Position numbers and translations under genes: made by a program
Source of the DNA: G963556115 sp963677015
GTDB taxonomy: Bacteria > Planctomycetota > SZUA-567
DNA length: 64,000 nucleotides
Reading direction: 5' to 3'
NCBI GenBank assembly: GCA_963677015.1
Contig: OY781533.1
Coordinates: 1-64,000 of the forward strand
Shown here: one piece after another, positions 1 to 11,650 of the stretch
Layout of the letters: every line of letters starts with the position of its first letter
Numbering within the stretch: position 1 is the first letter of the stretch
Notes under the pieces: generated by a model
The model's input: only the letters and a program-made list of their open reading frames with translations
Databases searched by the model: none
Told to the model about the DNA's origin: nothing

Positions 1-130
1 CAAAGTAAATAGATGTTGAAAAATATCTATTGCGGAAGATAAACTAACTAATTTATCGTGTTTGATTTATAAATAGTCTTTTCCGAGGCTATTTAGGACA
101 GCTCTTTTAGATGTTGAGTTTAGAAGAGTT
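1..130 (+). other. 3' part of rRNA internal transcribed spacer
   Basis: This is the spacer leading into 23S rRNA; the 16S gene must lie outside the window. No tRNA is visible in it. A small hairpin (72-80 with 85-93, one G-U pair, TTCC loop) may be an antitermination or processing element. The last ~20 bases before 23S pair with the sequence just after the 23S 3' end, giving the usual RNase III processing stem. Confidence 0.6.
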
Positions 131-3071
<2,941 letters not shown>

Positions 3072-3271
3072 AACTCTTTTAAATTCAGTTTTAATAGAGT
3101 GTAAGTAAAGCAAACACAATTAATCCGCATATTATGGATGGAGTGTTTAACATAAACCTCAACTTTATAAATAATATTACTTGCAACTTTACTCGATTTG
3201 ATTTTACAGCTGAACTGAACTGCTTATTCACAAATAATGTAGAATAACCTGTAAAGTTTCGCTAGCCGTTT

Positions 3272-3380
3272 TTCCGGCGGCTATTGCAAAGAGGATACGC
3301 CTGTTCCCATTCCGAACACAGCAGCTAAGCTCTTTCGCGCCGATGATACTGTTCTCGGGAAAGTAGGTCGTCGCCGGAAT
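3272..3380 (+). rRNA. rrf: 5S ribosomal RNA
   Basis: About 109 nt, 200 nt after 23S. The terminal helix is TTCCGGCGGC at the start with its complement GTCGCCGGAA at the end. The internal CCCATTCCGAACACAGCAG block (about 3307-3326) is the diagnostic loop B/C region of bacterial 5S rRNA. The 23S-5S spacer (3072-3271) contains the 3' half of the 23S processing stem and no tRNA. Confidence 0.97.
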
Positions 3381-3390
3381 CTTATTTATA

Positions 3391-3427
3391 AAGGATACTC
3401 ACTGACATTGTGAGTATCCTTTTTTTT
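3391..3427 (+). terminator. rRNA operon intrinsic terminator
   Basis: Twelve-bp perfect stem (AAGGATACTCAC / GTGAGTATCCTT) with a 6-nt loop followed by a run of T. It lies 10 nt after 5S and ends the rRNA operon. Confidence 0.95.
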
Positions 3428-3972
3428 GTAATTATGTTAAAATTATTTTGGTGACTGACTGCATAAGTCTAATGTTTCCGGCTGTTTGTAGAATTTGCCT
3501 GAATTAAGAGTCGTGTTGCGAAAATTGTTGCGAAAATGACTGCGCGCTGCTGTATATAGAATAGTTGAAGTGTTTACTTAAATGGCGAATACTTTAAATA
3601 CCCTGGAATCGTGTTTTTAGTATTAAATTAGAGTTTGATGAATACTGAAATGATAATAGCTAAAATCACAAGAATTACATATATAATTAGTTTTCTCATA
3701 TTATAATTGTCTTTTTGATAATACTTGAGATGCAGATGGAAATGTTTAGCATTTTACGCGATATTAAGATTTTACATATAGTATATACTAAGTTTGTTAT
3801 ATTATTATTCACTATAAATCCCAAGTTTTTGAATACAGTCACTAAAAGTGTGTTTAGTAGTATTATCTTAATGCTGATTAATTATGCATTATATGTATAT
3901 TTGTGCAACAATAAATACACGTCATAAATTAATATAGATGAACTTAGTACTATCTGCGTATATAAAATAAGT
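3428..3972. other. AT-rich intergenic region, no gene seen
   Basis: About 545 bases between the rRNA terminator and the dhaL remnant. The only ORF of note (70 codons, plus strand, 3715-3927) has no convincing ribosome binding site and very biased AT-rich composition, so I do not call it. No tRNA, repeat array or conserved structure is apparent. Confidence 0.6.
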
Positions 3973-4004
3973 GAGCATCAGGGAAAAGGGCTACCCTGAT
4001 GCTC
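3973..4004 (-). terminator. terminator-like hairpin after the dhaL remnant
   Basis: Perfect 11-bp stem GAGCATCAGGG / CCCTGATGCTC with a 10-nt loop. Read on the minus strand it is followed by ACTTATTTTAT, a weak T tract. It lies 48 nt downstream of the dhaL remnant stop, which suggests it was the terminator of the original gene. Confidence 0.65.
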
Positions 4005-4051
4005 GTGTGTGCTTTGTTGCATTGTGGTTTTGTTCGTTTATTCTGGTTATT

Positions 4052-4474
4052 TCAACTAACTAGCAGCCCTTTAATACTCTCTGCAATGCTTTGAAGAATA
4101 AGACAGCATGAAGCAGATCCGGCATCCATAACTCCCCGTGAACGCTCGCCAAGTCTGGCCGCACGCCCAAGTTTGGCTACCATATCAACCGTTGAATCAC
4201 GACCTTTTTCGGCTGCAGCGGACATCTCAGTAAGTGCGTCGCTGAAACTCTTACTGCTGTCTACCGCTTCCTGAAATGCTGCGGCTGCAGGTGACAGACA
4301 ATCATAAAGAGTTTTATCTCCTTCCTTGGCTCCGGCTAGTGCGGATACCCCGTAAGCTGCTTTATTCAACATATCAGCAAATACAACTGGCGTTACATCA
4401 TCAATCCCAGCACACGATTTCGCCATCTCACGGAAAAATGTGCCATATATTGGTCCCATTGAACCGCCAAACAA
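4052..4474 (-). pseudogene. dhaL: 5'-truncated dihydroxyacetone kinase DhaL-domain remnant
   Basis: The 140-residue ORF matches the C-terminal two-thirds of DhaL, the ATP- or ADP-binding phosphotransfer subunit of dihydroxyacetone kinase (usually about 210 residues). Visible family motifs are GGSMGPIYGTFF at the start, KEGDKTLYD in the middle and GRAARLGERSRG near the C-terminus. The first ~70 residues are absent, including the DxxxGDADHG-type segment that holds the metal-binding aspartates. The only possible start is a TTG inside the conserved glycine motif. Upstream the frame continues eight codons to a TAA, and I see no N-terminal half in any frame before the SIR2 gene. It is therefore most likely a non-functional fragment left after a rearrangement; dhaK and dhaM are not nearby. 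A functional short variant is possible but would lack the nucleotide site. Confidence 0.75.
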
Positions 4475-4598
4475 CTTTTGTATTGTGCATTTGATCGGTT
4501 GTTATTCTATACTTCCAGATAGGAAATTAAGTTATTTGTATTTTAGTATTGTCTAATCATATTATTCAGTAAGAATTATTGTGTTAGTTGTGATTGGT

Positions 4599-7500
4599 TT
4601 AAGCTGGGGTATATGATGATCGTAAGCTGCTGAGTATATCAGATTTTTTAGAAACTGTGAGATCTTTATTTATTTGTATTGCGTGTTCGATAATTTGAAG
4701 TGCTTCATTATCCAGTATACCATTTTCTGAAACTATAATTTGTAAATCTTGAGCTGCTGTTTTGAAATGGTATGGTGAAAGATTGGGAGAAATGATTTCT
4801 AAGGATTTGGCTAACGAGATTCGTGATAATTTGTTGAGAGTATCTCCTGTAAAGTGTCTATTTAATATTGGTAATGTGAAACAGCGGCTATTAATAGAAG
4901 AAATATTGGGAATTGATGTTGCTATAAAATTAAGTATGTCCTCATGTAAGGAAGTGTCTGTAGAGTAATAGAAGAACTCGTTGAGTAAATTGATTTCCTC
5001 CATTGTGAATGAAACTCCGGTGGGAATGTTTCGTACACGTTCTGAAATAAAATCTTTAATCCAACTGTTCCATTCATGTGTGATTTCTGAGGTAGTCTTA
5101 GTTCTGAGATAAGACAGTATTGTTCTTAGTGTGAAGGCGGGATTATCTGACAGTTCAGCGTACTTTTTGGTAATATCAAGAAGAGATTTTACGATTTCTA
5201 ATTTTGTAATGGCAGGTGTATTAAATCCGAGAAGTATTACAAATGAGCACAACATTTCTTGACAGATTTCAGGAAAGAGATCAAAATTTTGAATACAAAA
5301 TAAAATTCCCTGATTATAAAGGTTTACAATATTAATTGGTGATAACTGTCCGCCGTAGAGAAAACCTTGCCATGCTTGTATAAAGATTCGTTTAGTTTTA
5401 GTACTGTCACCTTCCCAGTATAGACCGTTAAAGATATGCGGTATGGCATGATTGGTATCGATACTGTTGTAATAATATATGTTGCTATATAGCATTATTC
5501 TTGCCATCTGGCAATTGAAGTTTTGAGCCTGTAAGATATTACTAATACAAATGGTGTAATTTTCAGGTATGCCAGTCCATTTGCCAAGGTTTATTGAGGT
5601 ATTATATCTATAAGATAAACAGGTTAATAAAAGTTTTGCATATTCACCACCGAAGGAGTTTAAGGCAATTTCAAACTGATCGGTATTATGGGGGGCGCTG
5701 CTATCAAACACTGACTGTGCATCAGGAACATGGTTAAGGATATTTTCAGCAGAAAGCAGTTCATTTTCGATTTCATCAAAGCAATTTGAAAACCAGATTT
5801 TGTGATCAGCTATTGTTTTATTTAACAGGCAGAATACTGCAATATAATAATGTTCATTGCCTGTGAGTTGTAGTAAGCGTCCAATATTATCTACTAAAGA
5901 GGTGTCATTTTCTGCAACATCGATAGAATCTGGAATGGCTGAGTAACAATCAGGGGGTAAAGGATCAAGGTTAGAAAGAAGATCAACACAGTAGGTGTAA
6001 TCTGATTCAAATGAGTCTGCAATAATTTTAAGAATAATATTATCACATATACTATGTATATCAATATTACATTCATATTCTGAACAACAGTAATCAATTA
6101 ATTGACTTGGGTTATTAATCCAGTTGATAATTTGACTATTATTATGATTTTTAAGGAAATCAATGTTAATATAATCTAGTAGATTTTGTTGACCTATCAA
6201 AACACATTTAGATTGTTTTTTGGCATGAATATTATCATAATCTTCAATTATAGAGTGCATTAGATTTAATAGGTTTTCAGCATTCTGTGGCCTATTATGT
6301 AAGCATTTTTTAAAGATAGTAATATAAGAGGAAGTAAGTAGATCTTCTTGAATAATATTTTTAAAGCTATTAGGGCATATAGCTGAAAGTTTAATTTTTA
6401 TTGACTGATAATTATTTACAAGTTTTTCAAAAAAGTCGGGAGGTAAGGTATTAATCTTTTCATGGGCAAGAATATTTGTTACTGTTTTTAGGCTCGTTTG
6501 GTCATAATAAAACCTGACTCTTTTTTCAAATGTATTGCTTATTGGTTTAAGAATAGAAGTGGTATGAGGTGTAGTAATGTAAAAGAAGAGTTTTTGGGCA
6601 TATTGAAAACAGGTAGTATTAGCTACTTTAAATAACAATTGTACCAGTCGTGTGATTGAAAATTTATAGTAATCAGAATTTTCTGAAAGTTTTATAGGGT
6701 TATACTCTAAAATAACAGGGATAAAAAGTTCTAATTTTTTAGTTAATATTTCATAATTTATTGTGTCTGGGTTTTTTATATACTGGCAGATTTTTTTAAC
6801 TAATGCTACCCATAATCTGGCGGTTATGGGTTTTCCTATAAGATGCTTTATGCGAAATAATTCGTGTGGATGATTGAAAAACATAGTTGTCATCCAGGCA
6901 TGGAGATCATTAATATAAGGTTTAGCGTTTTTACTCGAGTCGGCATCAAATGCTTCATCTAGTAAGTCATTGTCTTTGAAGATATCAATGAATTTAACAT
7001 TAGCTGCATGTTTATAGACAATATCAAAATATTGTTTATTTCGTGCCATGTAAATAATGAAGTCTATGTCTGTTTGGGTTAAATCACTATCCTGAGAGCA
7101 AAGACTAATTATACGAGTTTTAAGTTGCGTTGAATCTAGGGATATGAAATGAGATAGTTCATTTACTGAAACAAGTAGAGGCTCATGATTATTATTAAAA
7201 ATTTTATAAATAATGGGAGTAATATTTAAAGCATGCCACTTTTGTTTCAGTGTTGCCAGAGGGTATGTGGTATATGAAATTGTGTCTGGTCTTTCCGCAA
7301 TATCTGAATCATTAATAGTAACTGTAATATGATTATAAGCAACAAAGGCAAAACATTTTTTACTGGAGATGGTATTTAAAGCCCTGGTAAGGTAATGCAT
7401 CATTAAATCATCGTAGCTATAGCCAATAAATAAAACGGTGTAATGGCTGGAGAAGAGCTCTTTAATAAACTTATTGGCATAGCCATTACTGAGATAGGCT

Positions 7501-8069
7501 CTGCCAAAATCTTTATCGGTAAGCACCAGTTCCTTGCCGTCACTTGTATCTTCATAGGCTCCATGCAGGTATACCAGTCCGGAAAAATTACTTCCATTAG
7601 GCAGGGCTGGCGCATAGTAAATAGGACAAGTTTCAGGATTTAAGAGCTCGTGGCAGGCTTTGGTAAAGAAGTGTTCAAAATTGGTTGTAACAAGCCTTAT
7701 CTTTTTATTATTTGCACCATGCAGTATTTGTACAATATAATTGTGGAGAGGACTTTGCGAAAGCTCTTGTAAGTTATCTGCATTAGTTTTGTCTTCATGG
7801 CATGAAAACATAACTTCTTTTGATTTGTCAATTATTTCATTATTTTCATCATTTTTATCTGATAGTTTGCCTAAGTACTGATCAATACTCATAAAATTAC
7901 TATTTAAAGCGATTCCGGAATTCTCGCCTATTTGCCGGGCTAACTCTTTAAAGTCTGGGCAGAAGCAGGGACTGTTCATTGAAACGCCGGCACCAGCGAA
8001 GATTACTAATTCATCAGCTTGTAATGCCTGAATTATTCTATCATCAATATTGATTTGACCAAACTGCAT
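4599..8069 (-). CDS. Large SIR2-domain protein, probable anti-phage NADase (DUF4020-like C-terminus)
   Basis: 1,156 residues. The N-terminal ~230 residues are a SIR2 fold: GAGVS at 26-30 (NAD-binding loop), TTNFE at 128-132, YLHG at 167-170 with the likely catalytic His169, LTDKDFGRAYL at about 183-193, and GYSYDD at 216-221. The remaining ~900 residues are helix-rich with no catalytic motif I recognise. The segment around residues 830-950 (WTGIPENY..., WQGFLYGG) recalls the DUF4020 region of SIR2-family defence proteins. Related large SIR2 proteins (DSR1/DSR2 types) deplete NAD on phage infection, and this is the inferred role; cytoplasmic. Start ATG 8069 is preceded by AAGGAT. The gene is visibly more AT-rich than its neighbours and sits next to a broken dhaL, suggesting horizontal acquisition. 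No partner gene is adjacent. Confidence 0.85.
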   Translation of the reverse strand: MQFGQINIDDRIIQALQADELVIFAGAGVSMNSPCFCPDFKELARQIGENSGIALNSNFMSIDQYLGKLSDKNDENNEIIDKSKEVMFSCHEDKTNADNLQELSQSPLHNYIVQILHGANNKKIRLVTTNFEHFFTKACHELLNPETCPIYYAPALPNGSNFSGLVYLHGAYEDTSDGKELVLTDKDFGRAYLSNGYANKFIKELFSSHYTVLFIGYSYDDLMMHYLTRALNTISSKKCFAFVAYNHITVTINDSDIAERPDTISYTTYPLATLKQKWHALNITPIIYKIFNNNHEPLLVSVNELSHFISLDSTQLKTRIISLCSQDSDLTQTDIDFIIYMARNKQYFDIVYKHAANVKFIDIFKDNDLLDEAFDADSSKNAKPYINDLHAWMTTMFFNHPHELFRIKHLIGKPITARLWVALVKKICQYIKNPDTINYEILTKKLELFIPVILEYNPIKLSENSDYYKFSITRLVQLLFKVANTTCFQYAQKLFFYITTPHTTSILKPISNTFEKRVRFYYDQTSLKTVTNILAHEKINTLPPDFFEKLVNNYQSIKIKLSAICPNSFKNIIQEDLLTSSYITIFKKCLHNRPQNAENLLNLMHSIIEDYDNIHAKKQSKCVLIGQQNLLDYINIDFLKNHNNSQIINWINNPSQLIDYCCSEYECNIDIHSICDNIILKIIADSFESDYTYCVDLLSNLDPLPPDCYSAIPDSIDVAENDTSLVDNIGRLLQLTGNEHYYIAVFCLLNKTIADHKIWFSNCFDEIENELLSAENILNHVPDAQSVFDSSAPHNTDQFEIALNSFGGEYAKLLLTCLSYRYNTSINLGKWTGIPENYTICISNILQAQNFNCQMARIMLYSNIYYYNSIDTNHAIPHIFNGLYWEGDSTKTKRIFIQAWQGFLYGGQLSPINIVNLYNQGILFCIQNFDLFPEICQEMLCSFVILLGFNTPAITKLEIVKSLLDITKKYAELSDNPAFTLRTILSYLRTKTTSEITHEWNSWIKDFISERVRNIPTGVSFTMEEINLLNEFFYYSTDTSLHEDILNFIATSIPNISSINSRCFTLPILNRHFTGDTLNKLSRISLAKSLEIISPNLSPYHFKTAAQDLQIIVSENGILDNEALQIIEHAIQINKDLTVSKKSDILSSLRSSYTPA

Positions 8070-8110
8070 AATTTATCCTTATATGATATAAAGAATTTTA
8101 ATACTAATTT

Positions 8111-8139
8111 ATTATGCACTATCAGTTAGAGTTTGGCAA
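8111..8139 (-). promoter_or_regulatory. Candidate sigma-70-type promoter for the SIR2 gene
   Basis: Minus-strand -35 TTGCCA (8139-8134), 17-bp spacer, -10 CATAAT (8116-8111), about 40 bp upstream of the start codon. Motif match only. Confidence 0.45.
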
Positions 8140-8354
8140 CGTTAAAATAACTTCATAACTGTAGATAGCGGGATAAAAGAATGATTATGAATAATTATAT
8201 TTAAAACAGAGAAAAAGAGGTTTATTAAATGATAGATAAGGTATATATTAATAATTGAAACTTTAGTATGTATATATTAACTGGCTGGTAAAATTTATTT
8301 CGTATCTGAGAGTTTATGAGATGTAGTTGGTAAAAATACAAAAGAGGAGAGTAT

Positions 8355-8990
8355 ATGGGATTCGAGCTTGAGAGTGGGGTGTGGATTAATGAGCCGCGGA
8401 ATTATCAGCTGAGTGAGGATTATGTGGTTATTACGACTGAGCCGGGGACGGATTTGTGGCAGCGGACGTATTATGGATTTCGTAATGATAATGCTCCGGG
8501 GTTGATGTTTGAGTTTGCAGATAATTTTACTTTCAGTTTCAGGACGACTTTTTCCTGCAGGACTATTTATGATCAGTGTGGTGTGTTGTTATATATTGAC
8601 AGTGATAATTGGGCCAAGGCATCGGTAGAGTTTGAAAACAATGAGTTTTCGCGTTTGGGAAGTGTCGTCACGAATAATGGCTATTCTGACTGGGCGACGA
8701 CAGATATTCCGACTCCTAATATTGTCTGGTATCGGTTGAACCGGCGGGGTCCGGATTTTCTGCTGGAGAGTTCGAGTGATGGAAAGAATTTTCAACAGAT
8801 GAGAATTTTTCATCTTAATCTTTTGGGAGAGACCAGTGCAGAGATTGGCAGAGTTGATCCGCCACAGCCAGCATGCTGTAAAATAAATGCTGGTATCTAT
8901 GCCTGCAGCCCTCAGCAGTCAACCTTTGACGCGGTATTTGATTCGTTTAAGTTTGAAGAATGCTGCTGGAAATCTTTTCAGCCGGAATAA
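8355..8990 (+). CDS. DUF1349 family protein (concanavalin-like fold)
   Basis: 211 residues with no signal peptide, covered by a DUF1349 domain, the beta-sandwich family of yeast Ree1 and related bacterial proteins. Matching features are an N-terminal W..EP..Y, an FRNDNAPGLMF segment, CGVLLYIDSDNWAKASVEF in the middle (the family hallmark of a solvent-exposed Trp/Lys pair), then RLGSVVTNNGYSDWAT, and a C-terminal INAGIYACSP motif. Biochemical role is unknown; a carbohydrate-binding or sugar-metabolism link is proposed for the family. Start ATG has the strong site GAGGAGAG. It looks monocistronic, divergent from the SIR2 gene. Confidence 0.85.
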   Translation: MGFELESGVWINEPRNYQLSEDYVVITTEPGTDLWQRTYYGFRNDNAPGLMFEFADNFTFSFRTTFSCRTIYDQCGVLLYIDSDNWAKASVEFENNEFSRLGSVVTNNGYSDWATTDIPTPNIVWYRLNRRGPDFLLESSSDGKNFQQMRIFHLNLLGETSAEIGRVDPPQPACCKINAGIYACSPQQSTFDAVFDSFKFEECCWKSFQPE

Positions 8991-9160
8991 GTATTGAGGT
9001 ATAGTTGAATGGTTCTTTGTTTTTAGTAGTTCATATCATGATCTGCTGCAGATATATTATTGATTTGAGTTTTTGAATAGTGGATAAAATGGACGTTAAG
9101 TTTTGCGGGATTATGCCGATAATAACCAGATAAATACTATTTGGAAATGTGAGGTGTAAT

Positions 9161-9721
9161 ATGCAGCTAAGTTCAGTTAGTAATAACGCTACAAATTATA
9201 TTAATGTGGGTAATTCTTCGGTGCAAGCCGGTAATAGTAATAGTTATTTTGCTGGTTTGAAAGAAAATTACAATACGGTAAGTATGAATATGAGTGATGC
9301 CTATAATTTTAATACTGATTCGAACGTGACGTTGAATATTTCACCTGGGTATATTGAAAAAGCTGAAAGCAGTCCTGAGGTTGCAAGCAATATTGAGCGG
9401 CTTTCCGGACTGGCTGAGTCATTTCCGCAGTATCTTGGAACACATAATACTTTGCCGGACGGGACGAAGGTAACCGGGGTAAGTTTTGTAGTCGATGAGA
9501 ATGGCGGTGTCAGCTGTAATTGTACTTATGAGAAGAGTACAGGGAGTAAGTCGGATAGTATCTGGGATAGAGTTGCGGCGCATATTACTGAAAGACGGGA
9601 AGAGGCTAAAGAGCAGAGTGATAATCTTGCAGATGAGGAAAAAAATTCTGAAGCTAGAAAGTTACAGCAGAAGGGTTATAATGAATATTTTTCAGGTTCA
9701 GCGGTAAATTATTTGTTCTGA
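9161..9721 (+). CDS. Hypothetical protein, Ser/Asn-rich
   Basis: 186 residues from ATG 9161, which has GAGGTG at 9151-9156; a longer ORF from GTG 9149 would contain that ribosome binding site and is rejected. No signal peptide or membrane segment. The N-terminal ~80 residues are Asn/Ser-rich (NNATNYINVGNSSVQAGN style); a central part has LPDGTKVTGVSFVVDENGGV, and the C-terminal ~50 residues are charged and helical (EERREEAKEQ-type). The layout loosely resembles small Firmicutes proteins of the DUF6033 type, but I am not confident. Function unknown. Codon use looks ordinary, so it is probably a real gene. Confidence 0.6.
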   Translation: MQLSSVSNNATNYINVGNSSVQAGNSNSYFAGLKENYNTVSMNMSDAYNFNTDSNVTLNISPGYIEKAESSPEVASNIERLSGLAESFPQYLGTHNTLPDGTKVTGVSFVVDENGGVSCNCTYEKSTGSKSDSIWDRVAAHITERREEAKEQSDNLADEEKNSEARKLQQKGYNEYFSGSAVNYLF

Positions 9722-9833
9722 TATAATGACGTATGAAATTTAATCTGGCGGGCGTAAAAAATATAAGTTGTTATAATTCAGTACGGTTAAATAAAATATT
9801 GATAAATATAGAATATAAAAAAATATATAAATA

Positions 9834-9862
9834 TTGACAGTGTATGTGTGTATGTGTATATA
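9834..9862 (+). promoter_or_regulatory. Promoter of the MATE leader transcript
   Basis: TTGACA at 9834-9839, 17-bp spacer, TATATA at 9857-9862. It lies about 50 bp upstream of the 42-codon leader ORF and 250 bp upstream of the MATE gene; it is the best promoter match in the interval. Confidence 0.7.
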
Positions 9863-9911
9863 TAAAGGTCTACTTGCAATAAATACAATATAAATTTTTT
9901 GAGGAAGTACC

Positions 9912-10040
9912 ATGAAAGATGATCTAAAAAAGATTTGCCGAGCGAGCAAATACAATGTAAATCTCAGCCGAAAAGCTTCGGTTGTTGCATTTACTACTAT
10001 TAATCTCGTGCAATCTAGATTTTTTAGAACATCTCTGTGA
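9912..10040 (+). CDS. 42-residue leader peptide / small protein
   Basis: Short ORF: ATG 9912, TGA 10038-10040, preceded by GAGGAAG at a 4-nt spacing. The product is basic (begins MKDDLKKICRASKYNVNLSR, ends SRFFRTSL) with no membrane segment and no match I know. It has its own upstream promoter and is followed 25 nt after its stop by an intrinsic terminator, with the MATE gene immediately beyond. This is the layout of a leader peptide in ribosome-mediated attenuation. The same bases also fold well as RNA, so the ORF could be fortuitous within a structured regulatory RNA. Confidence 0.45.
   Translation: MKDDLKKICRASKYNVNLSRKASVVAFTTINLVQSRFFRTSL
9924..10027 (+). promoter_or_regulatory. Structured leader RNA upstream of MATE gene (candidate riboswitch/attenuator aptamer)
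   Basis: A multibranched fold can be drawn by eye. Closing stem: CTAAAAAA (9924-9931) with TTTTTTAG (10020-10027). First arm: TTTGC (9934-9938) with GCAAA (9946-9950), 7-nt loop CGAGCGA. Second arm: GTAAAT (9957-9962) with ATTTAC (9989-9994), enclosing CAGCCGAA (9965-9972) and TTCGGTTG (9977-9984) around the loop AAGC. An alternative pairing AGATT/AATCT (9931-9935 with 10012-10016) competes with the closing stem. It does not match any riboswitch class I can recall (guanidine, c-di-GMP, preQ1 checked by motif). Confidence 0.45.
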
Positions 10041-10065
10041 TTTTCTGAATTTATTATATTTATTC

Positions 10066-10099
10066 AGACCGTTCCGGAGACCCGGAACGGTCTTTTTTA
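10066..10099 (+). terminator. Intrinsic terminator between leader and MATE gene
   Basis: Very strong 12-bp stem AGACCGTTCCGG / CCGGAACGGTCT with a short loop and a T tract. It ends 15 nt before the MATE start codon, leaving room only for the ribosome binding site (GGGAG). MATE mRNA must therefore come from read-through or antitermination, making this a conditional terminator. Confidence 0.9.
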
Positions 10100-10114
10100 T
10101 TTGGGAGAATTATT

Positions 10115-11539
10115 ATGTCGGATAATGGTATTGAAGCCGGGTACGAGGAGGGTGGCGTAAGACAGCTGCTCTCGATCTCACTGCCGATGGTGGTGTCATG
10201 TGCCTGTGATACCTTGATGATGTTTATTGACCGTCTCTTTCTGTCACGCCTGGGTTCGGAGTATATGAGCGCAGCGATGGGAGGAGGGGTGTGTTGTTTT
10301 ATGTTTATGACCTTCTTTATGGGGCTTACAGGATATTCAAATGCGCTGGTAGCGCAGCATCTTGGAGCCGGGATGAAGGATAAGTGTTCGCTCGTGACTA
10401 CACAGGCGCTTATTATCAGTATTGTCGGATTTCCGATAATACTCGCTTGTATTCCGCTGGGTAGAATTATCTTTGAAGCCAGTGGTATCGCTGAGCAGCA
10501 GCTTATACCTCAGTTTGAGTATTTTCAGCTGGTTATGTACAGTACCGTGTTCGGACTTATGCGTAATTCGTTCAGCGCATTTTTCAGTGGTATCGGCAAA
10601 ACCAGAATTGTTATGATTGCTGCCGGAAGTTCCCTGATTATCAATGTGTTTGTCAATTACCTGCTGATATTCGGTAATCTTGGTTTCCCGGCTATGGGAA
10701 TTCGAGGTGCTGCGATTGGAACTATAATCGGTACTGCCTGCAGTGTGCTGGTGTTATGCTGGGTGTATTTTGGACGGGCAAATCGTATGGAGTTCAGAGT
10801 GTTGGAGAATCTGCGGTTTACCTGGGCTATGCTGAAGAAGCTGCTGCGTCTGGGGAGCTCTTTCGGAGTTGAGATGCTATTGAATATTATGGCTTTTAAT
10901 CTGATGATTCTGGCATTTCATTCTTATGGTATTGCGGTTGCCGGCGCGGTTACTATCGCTTATAACTGGGATATGGTGGCATTTATTCCGCTTATCGGGG
11001 TAGAGGTTGGTGTAACCAGTCTTGTCGGTAGATTTATGGGCGCGGGTAATCCTGACATGGCGCATAAGGTAATGAAATCCGGATTGAAGATAGCTGGTAC
11101 CTATAGTTTTCTGACCTTACTGGTGTTTCTGTTTTTTGCCAGTCCGCTGACGTTAGTTTTTGAGCCGGAAGAGAAGGGTGAGTTTCTGACGGTTACTGCG
11201 CCTTTGGCAATTTATATGATCAAGCTGATAAGTATTTATGTTCTCTCGCTTTCAGCAATAACCGTCTTTGCCGGTGCACTGCGCGGAGCCGGGGATACTT
11301 TCTGGACAATGATGATCTCGGTTTTCGGGCATTGGGTTATGGCGGTAGTGATTATAGTGATGTCACGGGTCTTTGAATTTGATGCGCGGCATACCTGGAT
11401 CGGAATGGTGGCATCGGTTCTATTTATGGCGCTGATATTCTTTCTGCGTTATCAGCAGGGAAGTTGGCGTAAACTTAGAATTGTACACCATGAACAACCG
11501 ATACCTGAAGTACAGAATGATGCGCAGATAAATCTTTAA
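10115..11539 (+). CDS. MATE family multidrug/toxin efflux transporter
   Basis: 474 residues, the normal MATE length, with about 12 hydrophobic segments in two similar halves. Typical features: N-terminal EGGVRQLLSISLPMVVS, DRLFLSRLG in the TM1-2 region, LVAQHLGAG, then in the second half VGVTSLVGRFMGAGNPD and RGAGDTFWTM. MATE proteins export cationic drugs, toxins or metabolites using Na+ or H+ gradients; the substrate here cannot be told. Start ATG 10115 has GGGAG upstream. It sits directly behind a terminator and structured leader, so induction by its substrate is plausible. Confidence 0.93.
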   Translation: MSDNGIEAGYEEGGVRQLLSISLPMVVSCACDTLMMFIDRLFLSRLGSEYMSAAMGGGVCCFMFMTFFMGLTGYSNALVAQHLGAGMKDKCSLVTTQALIISIVGFPIILACIPLGRIIFEASGIAEQQLIPQFEYFQLVMYSTVFGLMRNSFSAFFSGIGKTRIVMIAAGSSLIINVFVNYLLIFGNLGFPAMGIRGAAIGTIIGTACSVLVLCWVYFGRANRMEFRVLENLRFTWAMLKKLLRLGSSFGVEMLLNIMAFNLMILAFHSYGIAVAGAVTIAYNWDMVAFIPLIGVEVGVTSLVGRFMGAGNPDMAHKVMKSGLKIAGTYSFLTLLVFLFFASPLTLVFEPEEKGEFLTVTAPLAIYMIKLISIYVLSLSAITVFAGALRGAGDTFWTMMISVFGHWVMAVVIIVMSRVFEFDARHTWIGMVASVLFMALIFFLRYQQGSWRKLRIVHHEQPIPEVQNDAQINL

Positions 11540-11585
11540 GCAGTATTAGATGTATTATAAGATTTAAAATAGTGAATTTAACCGG

Positions 11586-11630
11586 CAGGGCACAGGATAT
11601 ACATTATCGTTGTGCCCTGTTATATTTTAT
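11586..11630 (+). terminator. Terminator after MATE gene
   Basis: Nine-bp stem CAGGGCACA (11586-11594) with TGTGCCCTG (11611-11619), 16-nt loop, followed by TTATATTTTA. Lies between convergent genes and mainly fits the plus strand. Confidence 0.75.
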
Positions 11631-11650
11631 GAATCCACACGTATAAATTA

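Noticed and set aside
3715..3927. 70-residue ORF after the rRNA operon
   Set aside because: Extreme AT-rich composition, no convincing ribosome site and no family resemblance; probably chance.
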